Of a stretch of DNA of 47,978 nt, positions 8,966 through 15,516 are shown piece after piece. Under the pieces are notes generated by a model, which was not told the origin of the DNA, searched no databases, and saw only the letters and a list, made by a program, of their open reading frames with translations. The DNA is taken from the NCBI GenBank assembly GCA_038065175.1, contig JBBTRN010000018.1:1-47978 (forward strand), given 5' to 3'. A program made the translations under genes and the position numbers. The first letter of the stretch is position 1, and every line of letters begins with the position of its first letter. This stretch comes from JBBTRN01 sp038065175. GTDB lineage: Bacteria; Patescibacteriota; Doudnabacteria; UBA920.

Positions 8966-8980
8966 AAGCTATTTTTAATA

Positions 8981-9057
8981 TGGTGGGTGTACCTGGACTC
9001 GAACCAGGAACCGTTCGGATATAAGCCGAATGCTATAACCAATTGAGCTATACACCC
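8981..9057 (-). tRNA. tRNA-Ile (anticodon UAU)
   Basis: The minus-strand cloverleaf has a 7-bp acceptor (GGGTGTA/TACACCC), an anticodon stem TTCGG/CCGAA with loop CTTATAT, and a T arm CCTGG-TTCGAGT-CCAGG. Discriminator A and CCA are encoded (8981-8984). The anticodon UAU reads AUA directly. Most bacteria instead use tRNA-Ile(CAU) modified by TilS lysidine synthetase. Confidence 0.95.
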
Positions 9058-9160
9058 CTAAAACTTACAATATTATATTCTATCTTCATAGCAGTTTGCA
9101 ATGGCAGAAATTAAACATGCTATAATGCTTATACTTTTAATCCTTAATCTATAATCTTAA

Positions 9161-9853
9161 ATGACCCAAGAAAGCCAAAAGAAAGTTTTATTCACCATAA
9201 TTTTTGGAGTACTGGCGCTCGGCGCCCTCCAGGTACCCTTAAACCAGCTGGTTGGCTCCAATGCCAAATTCACGCTCTTTGACAGTTTTGGCCCCATTGC
9301 CACCGGCTTCATTGGAACTCTGCCCGGCATAATAGCGGTATTTTTAGCCCAACTGACTAATTTCATTCTTCACGGCGCGCAAGTGGTGGATGCCGGCACA
9401 ATTATCCGCTTTTTCCCTATGTTATTCGCGGCCTGGTATTTTGCAAAACCCCGGCGGATAAACATCCTAATCCCGATTCTGGCTATTACGGCCTTTAATC
9501 TCCATCCGATCGGCAGAAGTGCCTGGTACTTTTCGCTGTTTTGGCTCATCCCCATAGCTTGCGAATTTCTGCGCGATAGATCTTTGATCGCAAGAGCTCT
9601 TGGCGCGACTTTTACGGCTCATGCTGTCGGCGGCGCTTTATGGGTCTGGACCTTTGGTTTAACCAAGGAAATTTGGACATCCCTGATTCCGATGGTGGCC
9701 ATGGAACGCGCCTTATTTGCCACTGGCATTTGCCTAACCTATTTGGCCATGAACAATATTTTAGCGGTGTTGGATGACAGAAAAGTGGTGGATGCCAGTG
9801 GGTTGGTGAATCAAAATTTAGTTTGGAACAAACTCCTTAGCCAAAAAGCTTAA
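9161..9853 (+). CDS. Polytopic membrane protein, ECF-S-component-like
   Basis: The 230-residue protein has about six hydrophobic segments (near 9-27, 40-70, 85-95, 103-115, 122-135 and 180-200) and a short polar C-terminus. The pattern, with FGPIATGFIGTLPGIIAVFLAQL and small-residue-rich helices, resembles substrate-binding S-components of energy-coupling-factor transporters, but no specific vitamin class is recognisable and no ATPase partner is nearby. A TATAAT at 9150-9155 lies directly before the ATG, so the transcript may be leaderless. A perfect 15-bp hairpin follows the gene. Confidence 0.55.
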   Translation: MTQESQKKVLFTIIFGVLALGALQVPLNQLVGSNAKFTLFDSFGPIATGFIGTLPGIIAVFLAQLTNFILHGAQVVDAGTIIRFFPMLFAAWYFAKPRRINILIPILAITAFNLHPIGRSAWYFSLFWLIPIACEFLRDRSLIARALGATFTAHAVGGALWVWTFGLTKEIWTSLIPMVAMERALFATGICLTYLAMNNILAVLDDRKVVDASGLVNQNLVWNKLLSQKA

Positions 9854-9860
9854 AGAGATT

Positions 9861-9892
9861 CCGTTCTCCTATTCGCACGAATAGGAGAACGG
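9861..9892 (+). terminator. Perfect 15-bp hairpin between the membrane protein and cofE-like gene
   Basis: CCGTTCTCCTATTCG (9861-9875) and its exact complement (9878-9892) enclose a 2-base loop. There is no T-run, and the next ATG begins 8 bases later. It may therefore act as an RNA-processing or translation-control structure rather than an intrinsic terminator. Confidence 0.6.
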
Positions 9893-9900
9893 CCATACAG

Positions 9901-10653
9901 ATGCGTTTAGAAATAATTCCGATCAAAACTCAAAAATTCCTGCCGCCGAAAGATGACATTACAGATACACTCAAACATCTCCCCAAGCTCAAAGAGGGAG
10001 ATGTTTTGGTCATTGCTTCTAAAATATTAGCAATTCATCAGGGAAGAACCTTAAAGCGAAAAGCGAAAAGCGACCCGTTCGACAGGCTCAGGACAAACAA
10101 GCGAAAAATTATAGAACAGGAAGCGGATTATTTTTTACCAATGCATAAAGTTGCTAATGCGGATATTGTTTTGACGATCAAAGATCATACGCTCATACCT
10201 TCCGCAGGGATAGACGAAAGCAATGGGCAAAGATATTACATTTTGTGGCCAAAAAATTCATCGAAGGAGGCAAAAAAAATAGCTGTGATGCTAAAAAAGC
10301 GCGATAAGATAAAACGCTTTGGAGTCATTATCACCGACAGCCACACCACGCCTTTAAGGTGGGGGACGCAAGGCATCTCAATTGGCTTTTTTGGAATTGA
10401 ACCTCTAAAAGATTACCGGGGCAAAAAAGATATTTTCGGCCGGAAATTAAAATACACGCAAAGTAATATTGTAGATAGCCTGGCTAATTTAGGTGTACTA
10501 ATGATGGGCGAGGGTAAAGAACAAACGCCAATGGTGATTATCCGAGGATTTAAGAATCTTAGATTCACTAACAAAGGCACTCACCGCAAACTAGTAATTG
10601 ACCCGAAAAAAGATTTGTATTACCCGCTCTTAAAGATATTCAAAAAAAGATGA
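9901..10653 (+). CDS. CofE-family (F420-0:gamma-glutamyl ligase domain) protein
   Basis: The 250-residue protein matches the CofE fold: VLVIASKILAIHQGR near residue 40, ITDSHTTPLRWGTQGISIGFFG around 145-167, DIFGRKL and NIVDSLA. True CofE adds glutamates to coenzyme F420-0. CPR genomes generally lack the rest of the F420 pathway, so the enzyme probably ligates an unknown substrate. Residues about 56-66 (SDPFDRLRTNK) are encoded by an inserted repeat (10070-10100) flanked by AAGCGAAAA copies and appear to be an extra loop. The gene starts 8 bases after a strong hairpin. Confidence 0.7.
   Translation: MRLEIIPIKTQKFLPPKDDITDTLKHLPKLKEGDVLVIASKILAIHQGRTLKRKAKSDPFDRLRTNKRKIIEQEADYFLPMHKVANADIVLTIKDHTLIPSAGIDESNGQRYYILWPKNSSKEAKKIAVMLKKRDKIKRFGVIITDSHTTPLRWGTQGISIGFFGIEPLKDYRGKKDIFGRKLKYTQSNIVDSLANLGVLMMGEGKEQTPMVIIRGFKNLRFTNKGTHRKLVIDPKKDLYYPLLKIFKKR
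10070..10100. repeat. In-frame PFDRLRTN-type repeat insertion inside the cofE-like gene
   Basis: CCGTTCGACAGGCTCAGGAC encodes PFDRLRT, a peptide recognisable from widespread bacterial intragenic repeats (variants of FDKLR). Copies of AAGCGAAAA flank it at 10061-10069 and 10099-10107, like a duplicated target. Confidence 0.65.
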
Positions 10654-10654
10654 A

Positions 10655-10679
10655 GAGGCCGCTTGTCACTTGCGGCCTC
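10655..10679 (-). terminator. Terminator of the secreted-protein operon
   Basis: GAGGCCGC (10655-10662) and GCGGCCTC (10672-10679) form an 8-bp stem followed on the minus strand by a T-rich tract (CTTTTTTT). The stop codon of the gene at 10666 lies in the loop. Confidence 0.75.
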
Positions 10680-11253
10680 CTTTGGTAAAGCGACGGTTGA
10701 ACACGAGGTACAACCGAGGTTCAGTATGCCCTTGGGCAAGGCTGAAGCGTAGGGCGCCGGCAAACGAAACATCGAAGCCCGCCAAACTGCCAAGCTTCCT
10801 GCTTGCTCGTGGCCCAATCTGGACCGTATCCCGCCGACCAAGTTGGTGCAAATTCTCCGTTTCTGCCCCTGCCGCAAGGCCCTTCCAAACCCGCCTTTCA
10901 ACTATCACAAACTCATAAAAGGCCTGCTTGGTCAGGAACACCGCGCCTTCGGTATACAAGCGCCAACGGCCTGACTGCTTGTCGAATCGCACATCCAACA
11001 TCCATTGATTCCCTTTCGGGTTCCACTGGCGCTGAATCATGCCTTCCAGCCACCAACTATTGCCGCGCCGTCCAATGCCGGCAAAAAGGTTAGTGGTACT
11101 GGGGGTTTGCGTACGCAGATTGGTAATTGACCAAGCCGGAATAAACCAGCGGTCGCTCACATCAACCTGCAAATGAAGAACATCGCGATTCTGCCAATCC
11201 TGGGCAAAGCCATATGTACTGAACAACAAGATAAGCGAACCAATATTTCTCAT
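10666..11253 (-). CDS. Exported hypothetical protein, beta-rich
   Basis: The 195-residue product starts with a clear signal peptide (MRNIGSLILLFSTYGFAQD, predicted cleavage after FA). The mature part is rich in alternating aromatic/polar strands (WQNRDVLHLQVDV, WWLEGMIQRQW, RWRLYTEGAVF, RLYLVFNRRF), reminiscent of a small beta-barrel. That would be odd in a CPR cell without an outer membrane. ATG 11253 is selected because TGAGGGGAAGAGA gives a strong Shine-Dalgarno overlapping the stop of the preceding gene (10-base gap). Base composition is more GC-rich than most neighbours, suggesting a different origin. It is second in an operon divergent from a TrmB regulator. Function unknown. Confidence 0.65.
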   Translation of the reverse strand: MRNIGSLILLFSTYGFAQDWQNRDVLHLQVDVSDRWFIPAWSITNLRTQTPSTTNLFAGIGRRGNSWWLEGMIQRQWNPKGNQWMLDVRFDKQSGRWRLYTEGAVFLTKQAFYEFVIVERRVWKGLAAGAETENLHQLGRRDTVQIGPRASRKLGSLAGFDVSFAGALRFSLAQGHTEPRLYLVFNRRFTKGGRK

Positions 11254-11263
11254 TCTCTTCCCC

Positions 11264-11575
11264 TCACGAAAATACGACATGGATCCTGGCCTGACAGGCC
11301 TGCAAGGAATTCAGGATGCGTTCAATGTCGAACTCGTCCTCGAAGCAGTAAATTGGGACGCCACTATCGCTATTCCTAGCACTCAATTCGAGAATTACTT
11401 CTACATTCGGATTGTTTCTTTCATGCACGAACCGGAAAACTCTCCAGATTTGCTCTTCCGGTATCTCCTTTGCCCCATCCGGAACATGAAAACAGATACA
11501 GATTGATGCTGGGATGCCGACAAACTTTCTATATTCGTCCGTACCCCCGTGATTTTTGGCGATTGCTAGTATCAT
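11264..11575 (-). CDS. Hypothetical protein, first gene of strong-RBS operon
   Basis: A 103-residue soluble protein (MILAIAKNHGGTDEYRKFVGIP...). ATG 11575 is chosen over an upstream in-frame ATG because AAGAAGGAGG sits at ideal distance. It has two cysteines in SICICF and an acidic segment EDEFDIERIL. No family is recognised. It is co-transcribed with the exported protein gene downstream and divergent from the TrmB-type regulator at 11680. The strong Shine-Dalgarno and GC-leaning codons contrast with the SD-less, AT-rich core genes of this window. Confidence 0.6.
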   Translation of the reverse strand: MILAIAKNHGGTDEYRKFVGIPASICICFHVPDGAKEIPEEQIWRVFRFVHERNNPNVEVILELSARNSDSGVPIYCFEDEFDIERILNSLQACQARIHVVFS

Positions 11576-11630
11576 AGACCTCCTTCTTGCCAGAGCCGCC
11601 TTCTTGACGGTTAGCAAGATAGTCTATAAC

Positions 11631-11667
11631 ATACATTTGGAGTGGCCAACGCCACCACAAAATGTAT
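11631..11667. promoter_or_regulatory. Candidate operator in the divergent TrmB intergenic region
   Basis: ATACATTT..AGTGGC (11631-11646) is an imperfect inverted repeat of GCCACC..AAATGTAT (11651-11667). It ends 12 bases before the regulator ATG and lies next to TTGACG/TATAAC-like plus-strand hexamers. A dyad this close to a regulator start suggests autoregulation and control of the divergent operon. Confidence 0.5.
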
Positions 11668-11679
11668 TGCGGTAATCTT

Positions 11680-12426
11680 ATGGAAAATCTGATTTACCAA
11701 TCTTTAGGTATTTCGCCTAACGAGGCGAAAATTTACGAATCATTGGTGGAAAGTGGCGAAGCAGGGGTTAGCGATATTTCGGTATCTGCCAAAATCCATC
11801 GGCGTAATGCTTATGACGCCATATACAGGTTAATAGACAAGGGTTTAATTTTTGAAATATTGTCCAAGGGGGAAAGCAAATACAACGCGGTTGACCCGGA
11901 TAAGTTAACCGAACTGCTGGCGGAAAAGCAACAAAATTTGCAACAAATCCTGCCCGGACTTAAAAAAAAGTTTAAACAGCGCTTCGCTCCGGAAGAAGCT
12001 TATATCTACCGCGGGCTGGAAGGACAAAAAAATATTTTCAGGGATGTCTTGCGTGTGGGAGAGAACAGCTATTTCATTGGCGCCAAGGGCGGCTGGTACG
12101 ACCCGCGGCTGACCTCTGCCCGAAAAGCGTTTTTCGCGGAAACCAACCGAAAAAAAATTAAATTCATTCAGCTCTTTGATTACGAAATTAAATCTGTGTC
12201 TGACTTCCCAAAATATTTTGAGGGCAACCTGCAATACCGGTATTTGCCCAAAGCTTATTCCACCAATTCCGCTATTCATATCTTTGGCGATTATGTTATA
12301 ACCTATACGGGCATGGGCATAAAAAAACTTGACGAGAACGTTGTATTTTTCGTTATTAGAAGCAAAAACCTTGCTGAAAGCTACCGTAAATGGTTTTGGT
12401 ATATGTGGGAGATGTCTACAAAATGA
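11680..12426 (+). CDS. TrmB-family transcriptional regulator (1)
   Basis: The 248-residue protein opens with a TrmB winged helix (LGISPNEAKIYESLVESGEAGVSDIS, then IHRRNAYDAIYRLIDKGLI, residues about 8-65). A coiled linker follows (KQQNLQQILPGLKKKF), then a C-terminal effector-like domain (YRGLEGQKNIFRDVLRVGENSYFIGAKGG). ATG 11680 matches the family start (MENLIYQSLGI). It is divergent from the 11575-10666 operon across a dyad. Its stop overlaps the next start as ATGA, so it is coupled to the DHFR-like gene. The likely role is a local repressor or activator; the effector is unknown. Confidence 0.8.
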   Translation: MENLIYQSLGISPNEAKIYESLVESGEAGVSDISVSAKIHRRNAYDAIYRLIDKGLIFEILSKGESKYNAVDPDKLTELLAEKQQNLQQILPGLKKKFKQRFAPEEAYIYRGLEGQKNIFRDVLRVGENSYFIGAKGGWYDPRLTSARKAFFAETNRKKIKFIQLFDYEIKSVSDFPKYFEGNLQYRYLPKAYSTNSAIHIFGDYVITYTGMGIKKLDENVVFFVIRSKNLAESYRKWFWYMWEMSTK

Positions 12427-12938
12427 AGACTAACTACATTGCCATTGCCGCCATTACTTTAGACGGCAAAATTGCCAAAGGAAAAAACCATATGTCCGAC
12501 TGGACAAGCCCAGAAGACAAAGTTTTTATGCGTGCACTACTCGCTAAATGCGACGTGGTTATAGTGGGCAACAACACTTACAAAACAGCCATAAAACCCT
12601 TGTCCAAAAGAAACTGTATTGTGTTCAGCAGGTCAGTTAATAAGCCAGTCAGAAAATCAGGCAATCTGCTATTCATAAACCCTAATAAGACAAATACAAA
12701 AAAATTAATCGGCAAACTGGGGCATCGAAACATCGCTATTCTCGGCGGCGCACAAACCTACACCTACTGTCTGGAAAACGAAATGCTGGACGAACTGTAT
12801 TTAACAGTTGAGCCAATTGTCTTTGGCCAAGGGATTGTTTTATTCACCTCATCAAAAGACTTAAATAGAACCTTCCAACTCGTTTCCATGGAAAAACTTA
12901 ATGAGCAAGGCACTTTGCTTTTAAAATACAAACATTAG
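12423..12938 (+). CDS. Dihydrofolate reductase / RibD C-terminal-domain family reductase
   Basis: The 171-residue protein has the DHFR-like fold signatures: YIAIAAITLDGKIA at the N-terminus, DVVIVGNNTYKT (NADPH-binding region) around residue 43, NIAILGGAQTY (GG dinucleotide loop) at about 100, and LDELYLTVEPIVFGQG near 120. It belongs to the RibD_C/DHFR group, so it may reduce dihydrofolate, a pterin or a pyrimidine intermediate. CPR DHFR-like proteins are often of this type. The start overlaps the TrmB stop by 4 bases. A role in recycling the pterin cofactor of the hydroxylase at 22189 is conceivable but is inference only. Confidence 0.75.
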   Translation: MKTNYIAIAAITLDGKIAKGKNHMSDWTSPEDKVFMRALLAKCDVVIVGNNTYKTAIKPLSKRNCIVFSRSVNKPVRKSGNLLFINPNKTNTKKLIGKLGHRNIAILGGAQTYTYCLENEMLDELYLTVEPIVFGQGIVLFTSSKDLNRTFQLVSMEKLNEQGTLLLKYKH

Positions 12939-12964
12939 ACACGCAGGCGTTATTCTGATAAAAT
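12935..12964 (+). promoter_or_regulatory. Promoter of the AbrB/PIN pair, leaderless
   Basis: TTAGAC (12935-12940), an 18-base spacer and TAAAAT (12959-12964) predict a start at about 12971, two bases before the ATG at 12973. This implies a leaderless antitoxin mRNA. Confidence 0.5.
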
Positions 12965-12972
12965 TCTATTAT

Positions 12973-13230
12973 ATGGCTCGATCAATAATTACAAAAATCA
13001 GGGGCGGTAAAATTACATTGCCTAAAGGACTCCAAAAAGAATGGGCACAAGGCGAGGTTGTTTTCATGCGCTCGCCCGGCGGGTTTACGGTTAAATCTAT
13101 TACTCCTCCGTCTCTTACCACTCTCTCTGGACGCTTGAGTGAAGCGGCTAAAAAAGCAAAACTTACTCCCAAAGACGTTAAAGACGCTGTTGCCTGGGCA
13201 AGAAAAAAGACATATGCGGGTCGTGCTTGA
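12973..13230 (+). CDS. AbrB/MazE-like antitoxin
   Basis: An 85-residue protein. Its N-terminal half (SIITKIRGGKITLPKGLQKEW..GEVVFMRSPGGFTVK) is a swapped-hairpin AbrB-type DNA-binding domain. The C-terminal half (SEAAKKAKLTPKDVKDAVAWARKK) is the helical toxin-binding tail. It overlaps the PIN toxin gene start (13214) by 17 bases, the usual antitoxin-first order. Since the toxin gene is disrupted, the antitoxin is probably an orphan now. Confidence 0.8.
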   Translation: MARSIITKIRGGKITLPKGLQKEWAQGEVVFMRSPGGFTVKSITPPSLTTLSGRLSEAAKKAKLTPKDVKDAVAWARKKTYAGRA

Positions 13231-13796
13231 TACTAATGTATTAATCTCGGCTTTTCTGTTTGGCGGCCGGCTAGGCAGAATAGTCAAGCTAATTGAACAA
13301 GGACAAATCGTGCCTTGTTTTATTATTTCAACCTTCGAAGAATTAAGGAAAGTCCTGGCTTATGAAAAATTTGAGCCGATTTTTCTAAACGCCAAATCTT
13401 CTACTGCCGAAGTTATCTAAGGCGTGCAGGATAAAAGTGAGATATTAAGCGACCCTGCTACTATCCCCGACATTCTGCCCGACAATAACCCTGACAACTA
13501 TAGACCTTTTGCAAAATAACATTATGGCTAATTTTCAACAATTTCGGCCATCTGGCCAATCCGCCAAAGGCGGACCGCTTAACTATGGGTAAGCATCAGA
13601 ATTTATTTTGCCCAGCTACCTCGAAATTCTAAAAAATTATCTCAAAAGCTTATTTTGCAAGAGGTCTTATATTTTAGCCGCCGCGAGCACAGCCAGGGTA
13701 AAATACTTAGTTACTGGCGATAAATTATTATTGGCCCTAAGGACTTACAAAGGCATTCCAATTATTACCCCTTCACAATTTTTAAAAATTCTTTAA
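13214..13796 (+). pseudogene. PIN-domain toxin, disrupted by an in-frame stop and a MITE insertion
   Basis: The N-terminal half reads MRVVLDTNVLISAFLFGG, with the first PIN aspartate. The frame then meets TAA at 13418-13420 and continues as PIN-like sequence (GVQDKSEILSDPATIPDILPDNNPDNY). It is interrupted by the 166-bp element at 13502-13667 and resumes in ILAAASTARVKYLVTGDKLLL..GIPIITPSQFLKIL, which contains the last catalytic aspartate. Removing the element plus one TAT copy restores DNY-ILAAA exactly as in intact PIN toxins. The family is the PIN toxin component paired with AbrB-like antitoxins; intact length would be about 138 residues. Two independent lesions make it a clear pseudogene. 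Confidence 0.85.
13502..13667. mobile_element. 166-bp MITE inserted in the PIN toxin gene
   Basis: Terminal inverted repeats AGACCTTTTGCAAAATAA (13502-13519) and TTATTTTGCAAGAGGTCT (13650-13667) match at 17 of 18 positions and are bounded by a TAT target duplication (13499-13501 and 13668-13670). The interior has short palindromes (CGGCCATCTGGCC, TCCGCCAAAGGCGGA at 13560-13574) and no ORF. The ends recall IS5-type termini, but that is from memory. A diverged copy lies at 37354-37547. Confidence 0.85.
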
Positions 13797-13811
13797 AACA
13801 AAAATAAAAGA

Positions 13812-13856
13812 GCCCTGCACCAGTTGTTTCGTGACTTGAAACTTCCAGTGCAGGGC
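13812..13856 (-). terminator. Terminator of the radical SAM gene
   Basis: GCCCTGCAC (13812-13820) pairs with GTGCAGGGC (13848-13856). An inner GTTTC/GAAAC stem is present, and on the minus strand a TCTTTTATTTT tract follows. Confidence 0.8.
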
Positions 13857-13896
13857 CAAGGGCATGAGATTAAGGCTCTCACAGACCATGCCTTGT

Positions 13897-15282
13897 TTAT
13901 CGGTCAAAAGGCATATATCGGTTGATTTTGCTGGCAAACCAGCCGTAGAGCCCTCCCTGACCTTGCGGCAACAAAGGTGATGTTGCGCACTTGCCCAAAG
14001 GGCCAAGACCAAGGATTACGGCCAGGTAGCTGATGTTTGCCAGCCAGCGCTGCCATCGCCGCGGGTGGGTAATGGGACTCGCGAAAGCACAGAGGTCGAG
14101 ATTGTAAAATTTCCGCGGATCGAAAATTAATTTCTCGATATCTGCCGGCCGGATCAGCCATCCCAAGTTCCCGGGTAGCAGCACCTTGGCCAGATATGGC
14201 CGAAGCACCACATTGGGCCAACGCCGCGCATAGCGGTAGCTGTTACGCACCGTTGCCCACAAGTCCTTAATGCCATTGGCCGGGTAAGCCATGATCATCA
14301 AAACTTCGGAACGCAAACCAAGCCGGCCGCATTCATCGAGGCACTCTACAACATCGCTGGTGTGGTTTTGGATTTTATTCTGTTCTTTCCACACGCTCTC
14401 GTCCGGACCGTCCACACCAAAGCCTACACACCACAATCCCGAACAGCGAACCAATTCCCCAAAGTTGGGGATGGTTCGACTAGCCTTAAGAAATGTGTTC
14501 ATGCAGGACAAGACCCGCATCCGGAACTTCACACCCGACCCGCCGAACACCTCAGCCAGCACGCGCATATACTCAGCCACGCTTTCCGGATTCTGGAAAA
14601 AATCCAGTGCGCTGGCGTAGCATTCAAGGCTGGTAAGCCCGAATGCTTTGGCTTTATCCCGCAAAAACTCCAAATCCTGACGGAACAAACCAAGTAGGCG
14701 ATGTTGCTCGCGCTCATTCTTTCGGGCTGCACAGAAATGGCAGTTGAAAATACAGCCCTGCGAAAGCACAAGGGCGAACTCGCGCGCCAGGTATAGCCGA
14801 AGCCGCTTATCCCCCATACGTTCCCAGACCGGCTGAAAAGGGACTACGAACGCATTAGGCAAAACGCCAAAGACTTCGGCACAATCTTCCTCTGTGGCTG
14901 CCTGAATCGCGCGTTTACCGAAAATCCTACGGAACTCATCTTGCGACAACCCCCTAATCACCTGCCCTCCCAGAACCACTTGGACGTTAGGATAATTTTC
15001 CGCAACGTACTGGCAAAACTGAACTACTTGCGGAAAGTATGGGCAGCCAACAACGGACACGCCAACGACCTGGGCTTTGGCAAAAAGTCCACTGACACGG
15101 TCGTCCGCAATACAGTCAACATTCAAGTCAACAATATCTACCGTGTGGCCCGCGGCCATCAACTGCGCTGCGAATGTTAGAAGCGAACCGTTCATGTATA
15201 CCTTCTGTTTCCCATAAGGGTACTGAAGATCCACGAGAACGATCTTTTTGGATGACATTTGCTGCAAAATCACTAAGTTCAT
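13897..15282 (-). CDS. B12-binding-domain radical SAM protein
   Basis: The 461-residue protein has an N-terminal cobalamin-binding-like Rossmann region (KIVLVDLQYPYGKQ, AAGHTVDIVDLN, VVGVSVVGCPYFPQ, VVLGGQV). A radical SAM core follows with the CxxxCxxC cluster motif CIFNCHFC at about residue 190. The C-terminus is partly hydrophobic. Such proteins catalyse methylations or ring rearrangements on lipids, tetrapyrroles or natural products; the substrate is unknown. A clear AAAGGAGG Shine-Dalgarno fixes the start. Base composition is GC-leaning compared with the core genes. It is divergent from a TrmB regulator and ends in its own terminator, which suggests an imported, regulated unit. Confidence 0.8.
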   Translation of the reverse strand: MNLVILQQMSSKKIVLVDLQYPYGKQKVYMNGSLLTFAAQLMAAGHTVDIVDLNVDCIADDRVSGLFAKAQVVGVSVVGCPYFPQVVQFCQYVAENYPNVQVVLGGQVIRGLSQDEFRRIFGKRAIQAATEEDCAEVFGVLPNAFVVPFQPVWERMGDKRLRLYLAREFALVLSQGCIFNCHFCAARKNEREQHRLLGLFRQDLEFLRDKAKAFGLTSLECYASALDFFQNPESVAEYMRVLAEVFGGSGVKFRMRVLSCMNTFLKASRTIPNFGELVRCSGLWCVGFGVDGPDESVWKEQNKIQNHTSDVVECLDECGRLGLRSEVLMIMAYPANGIKDLWATVRNSYRYARRWPNVVLRPYLAKVLLPGNLGWLIRPADIEKLIFDPRKFYNLDLCAFASPITHPRRWQRWLANISYLAVILGLGPLGKCATSPLLPQGQGGLYGWFASKINRYMPFDR

Positions 15283-15373
15283 CTGAAATACCTCCTTTAG
15301 GTTTTCATAGGGCTACTAGTATTGCCCTACAAAAAACCCAAATCAGATTTTGCAACATTTTATTTTACTTTTA

Positions 15374-15402
15374 AAAATATCATATAAACATAGTATTGTC
15401 AA
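15374..15402 (-). promoter_or_regulatory. Promoter of the radical SAM gene
   Basis: On the minus strand TTGACA (15397-15402), a 17-base spacer and TATTTT (15374-15379). The leader of about 85 bases includes a TAGGGC/GCCCTA hairpin and then a strong Shine-Dalgarno. Confidence 0.6.
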
Positions 15403-15481
15403 TTATTAGCGTCAAAATTGTGTTATAAAATCCTCATATTTTAAAGGTTTTTATATACTTTATAATTTTTGTCGAAAACTA

Positions 15482-15510
15482 TTGACACAAATGAAGATGT
15501 TAGCTATTAT
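15482..15510 (+). promoter_or_regulatory. Promoter giving a leaderless TrmB mRNA
   Basis: TTGACA (15482-15487), a 17-base spacer and TATTAT (15505-15510). Transcription would start at about 15517, exactly the first base of the ATG chosen for the regulator. The promoter also rules out the longer reading frame that begins upstream of it. Confidence 0.7.
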
Positions 15511-15516
15511 CCTAAT

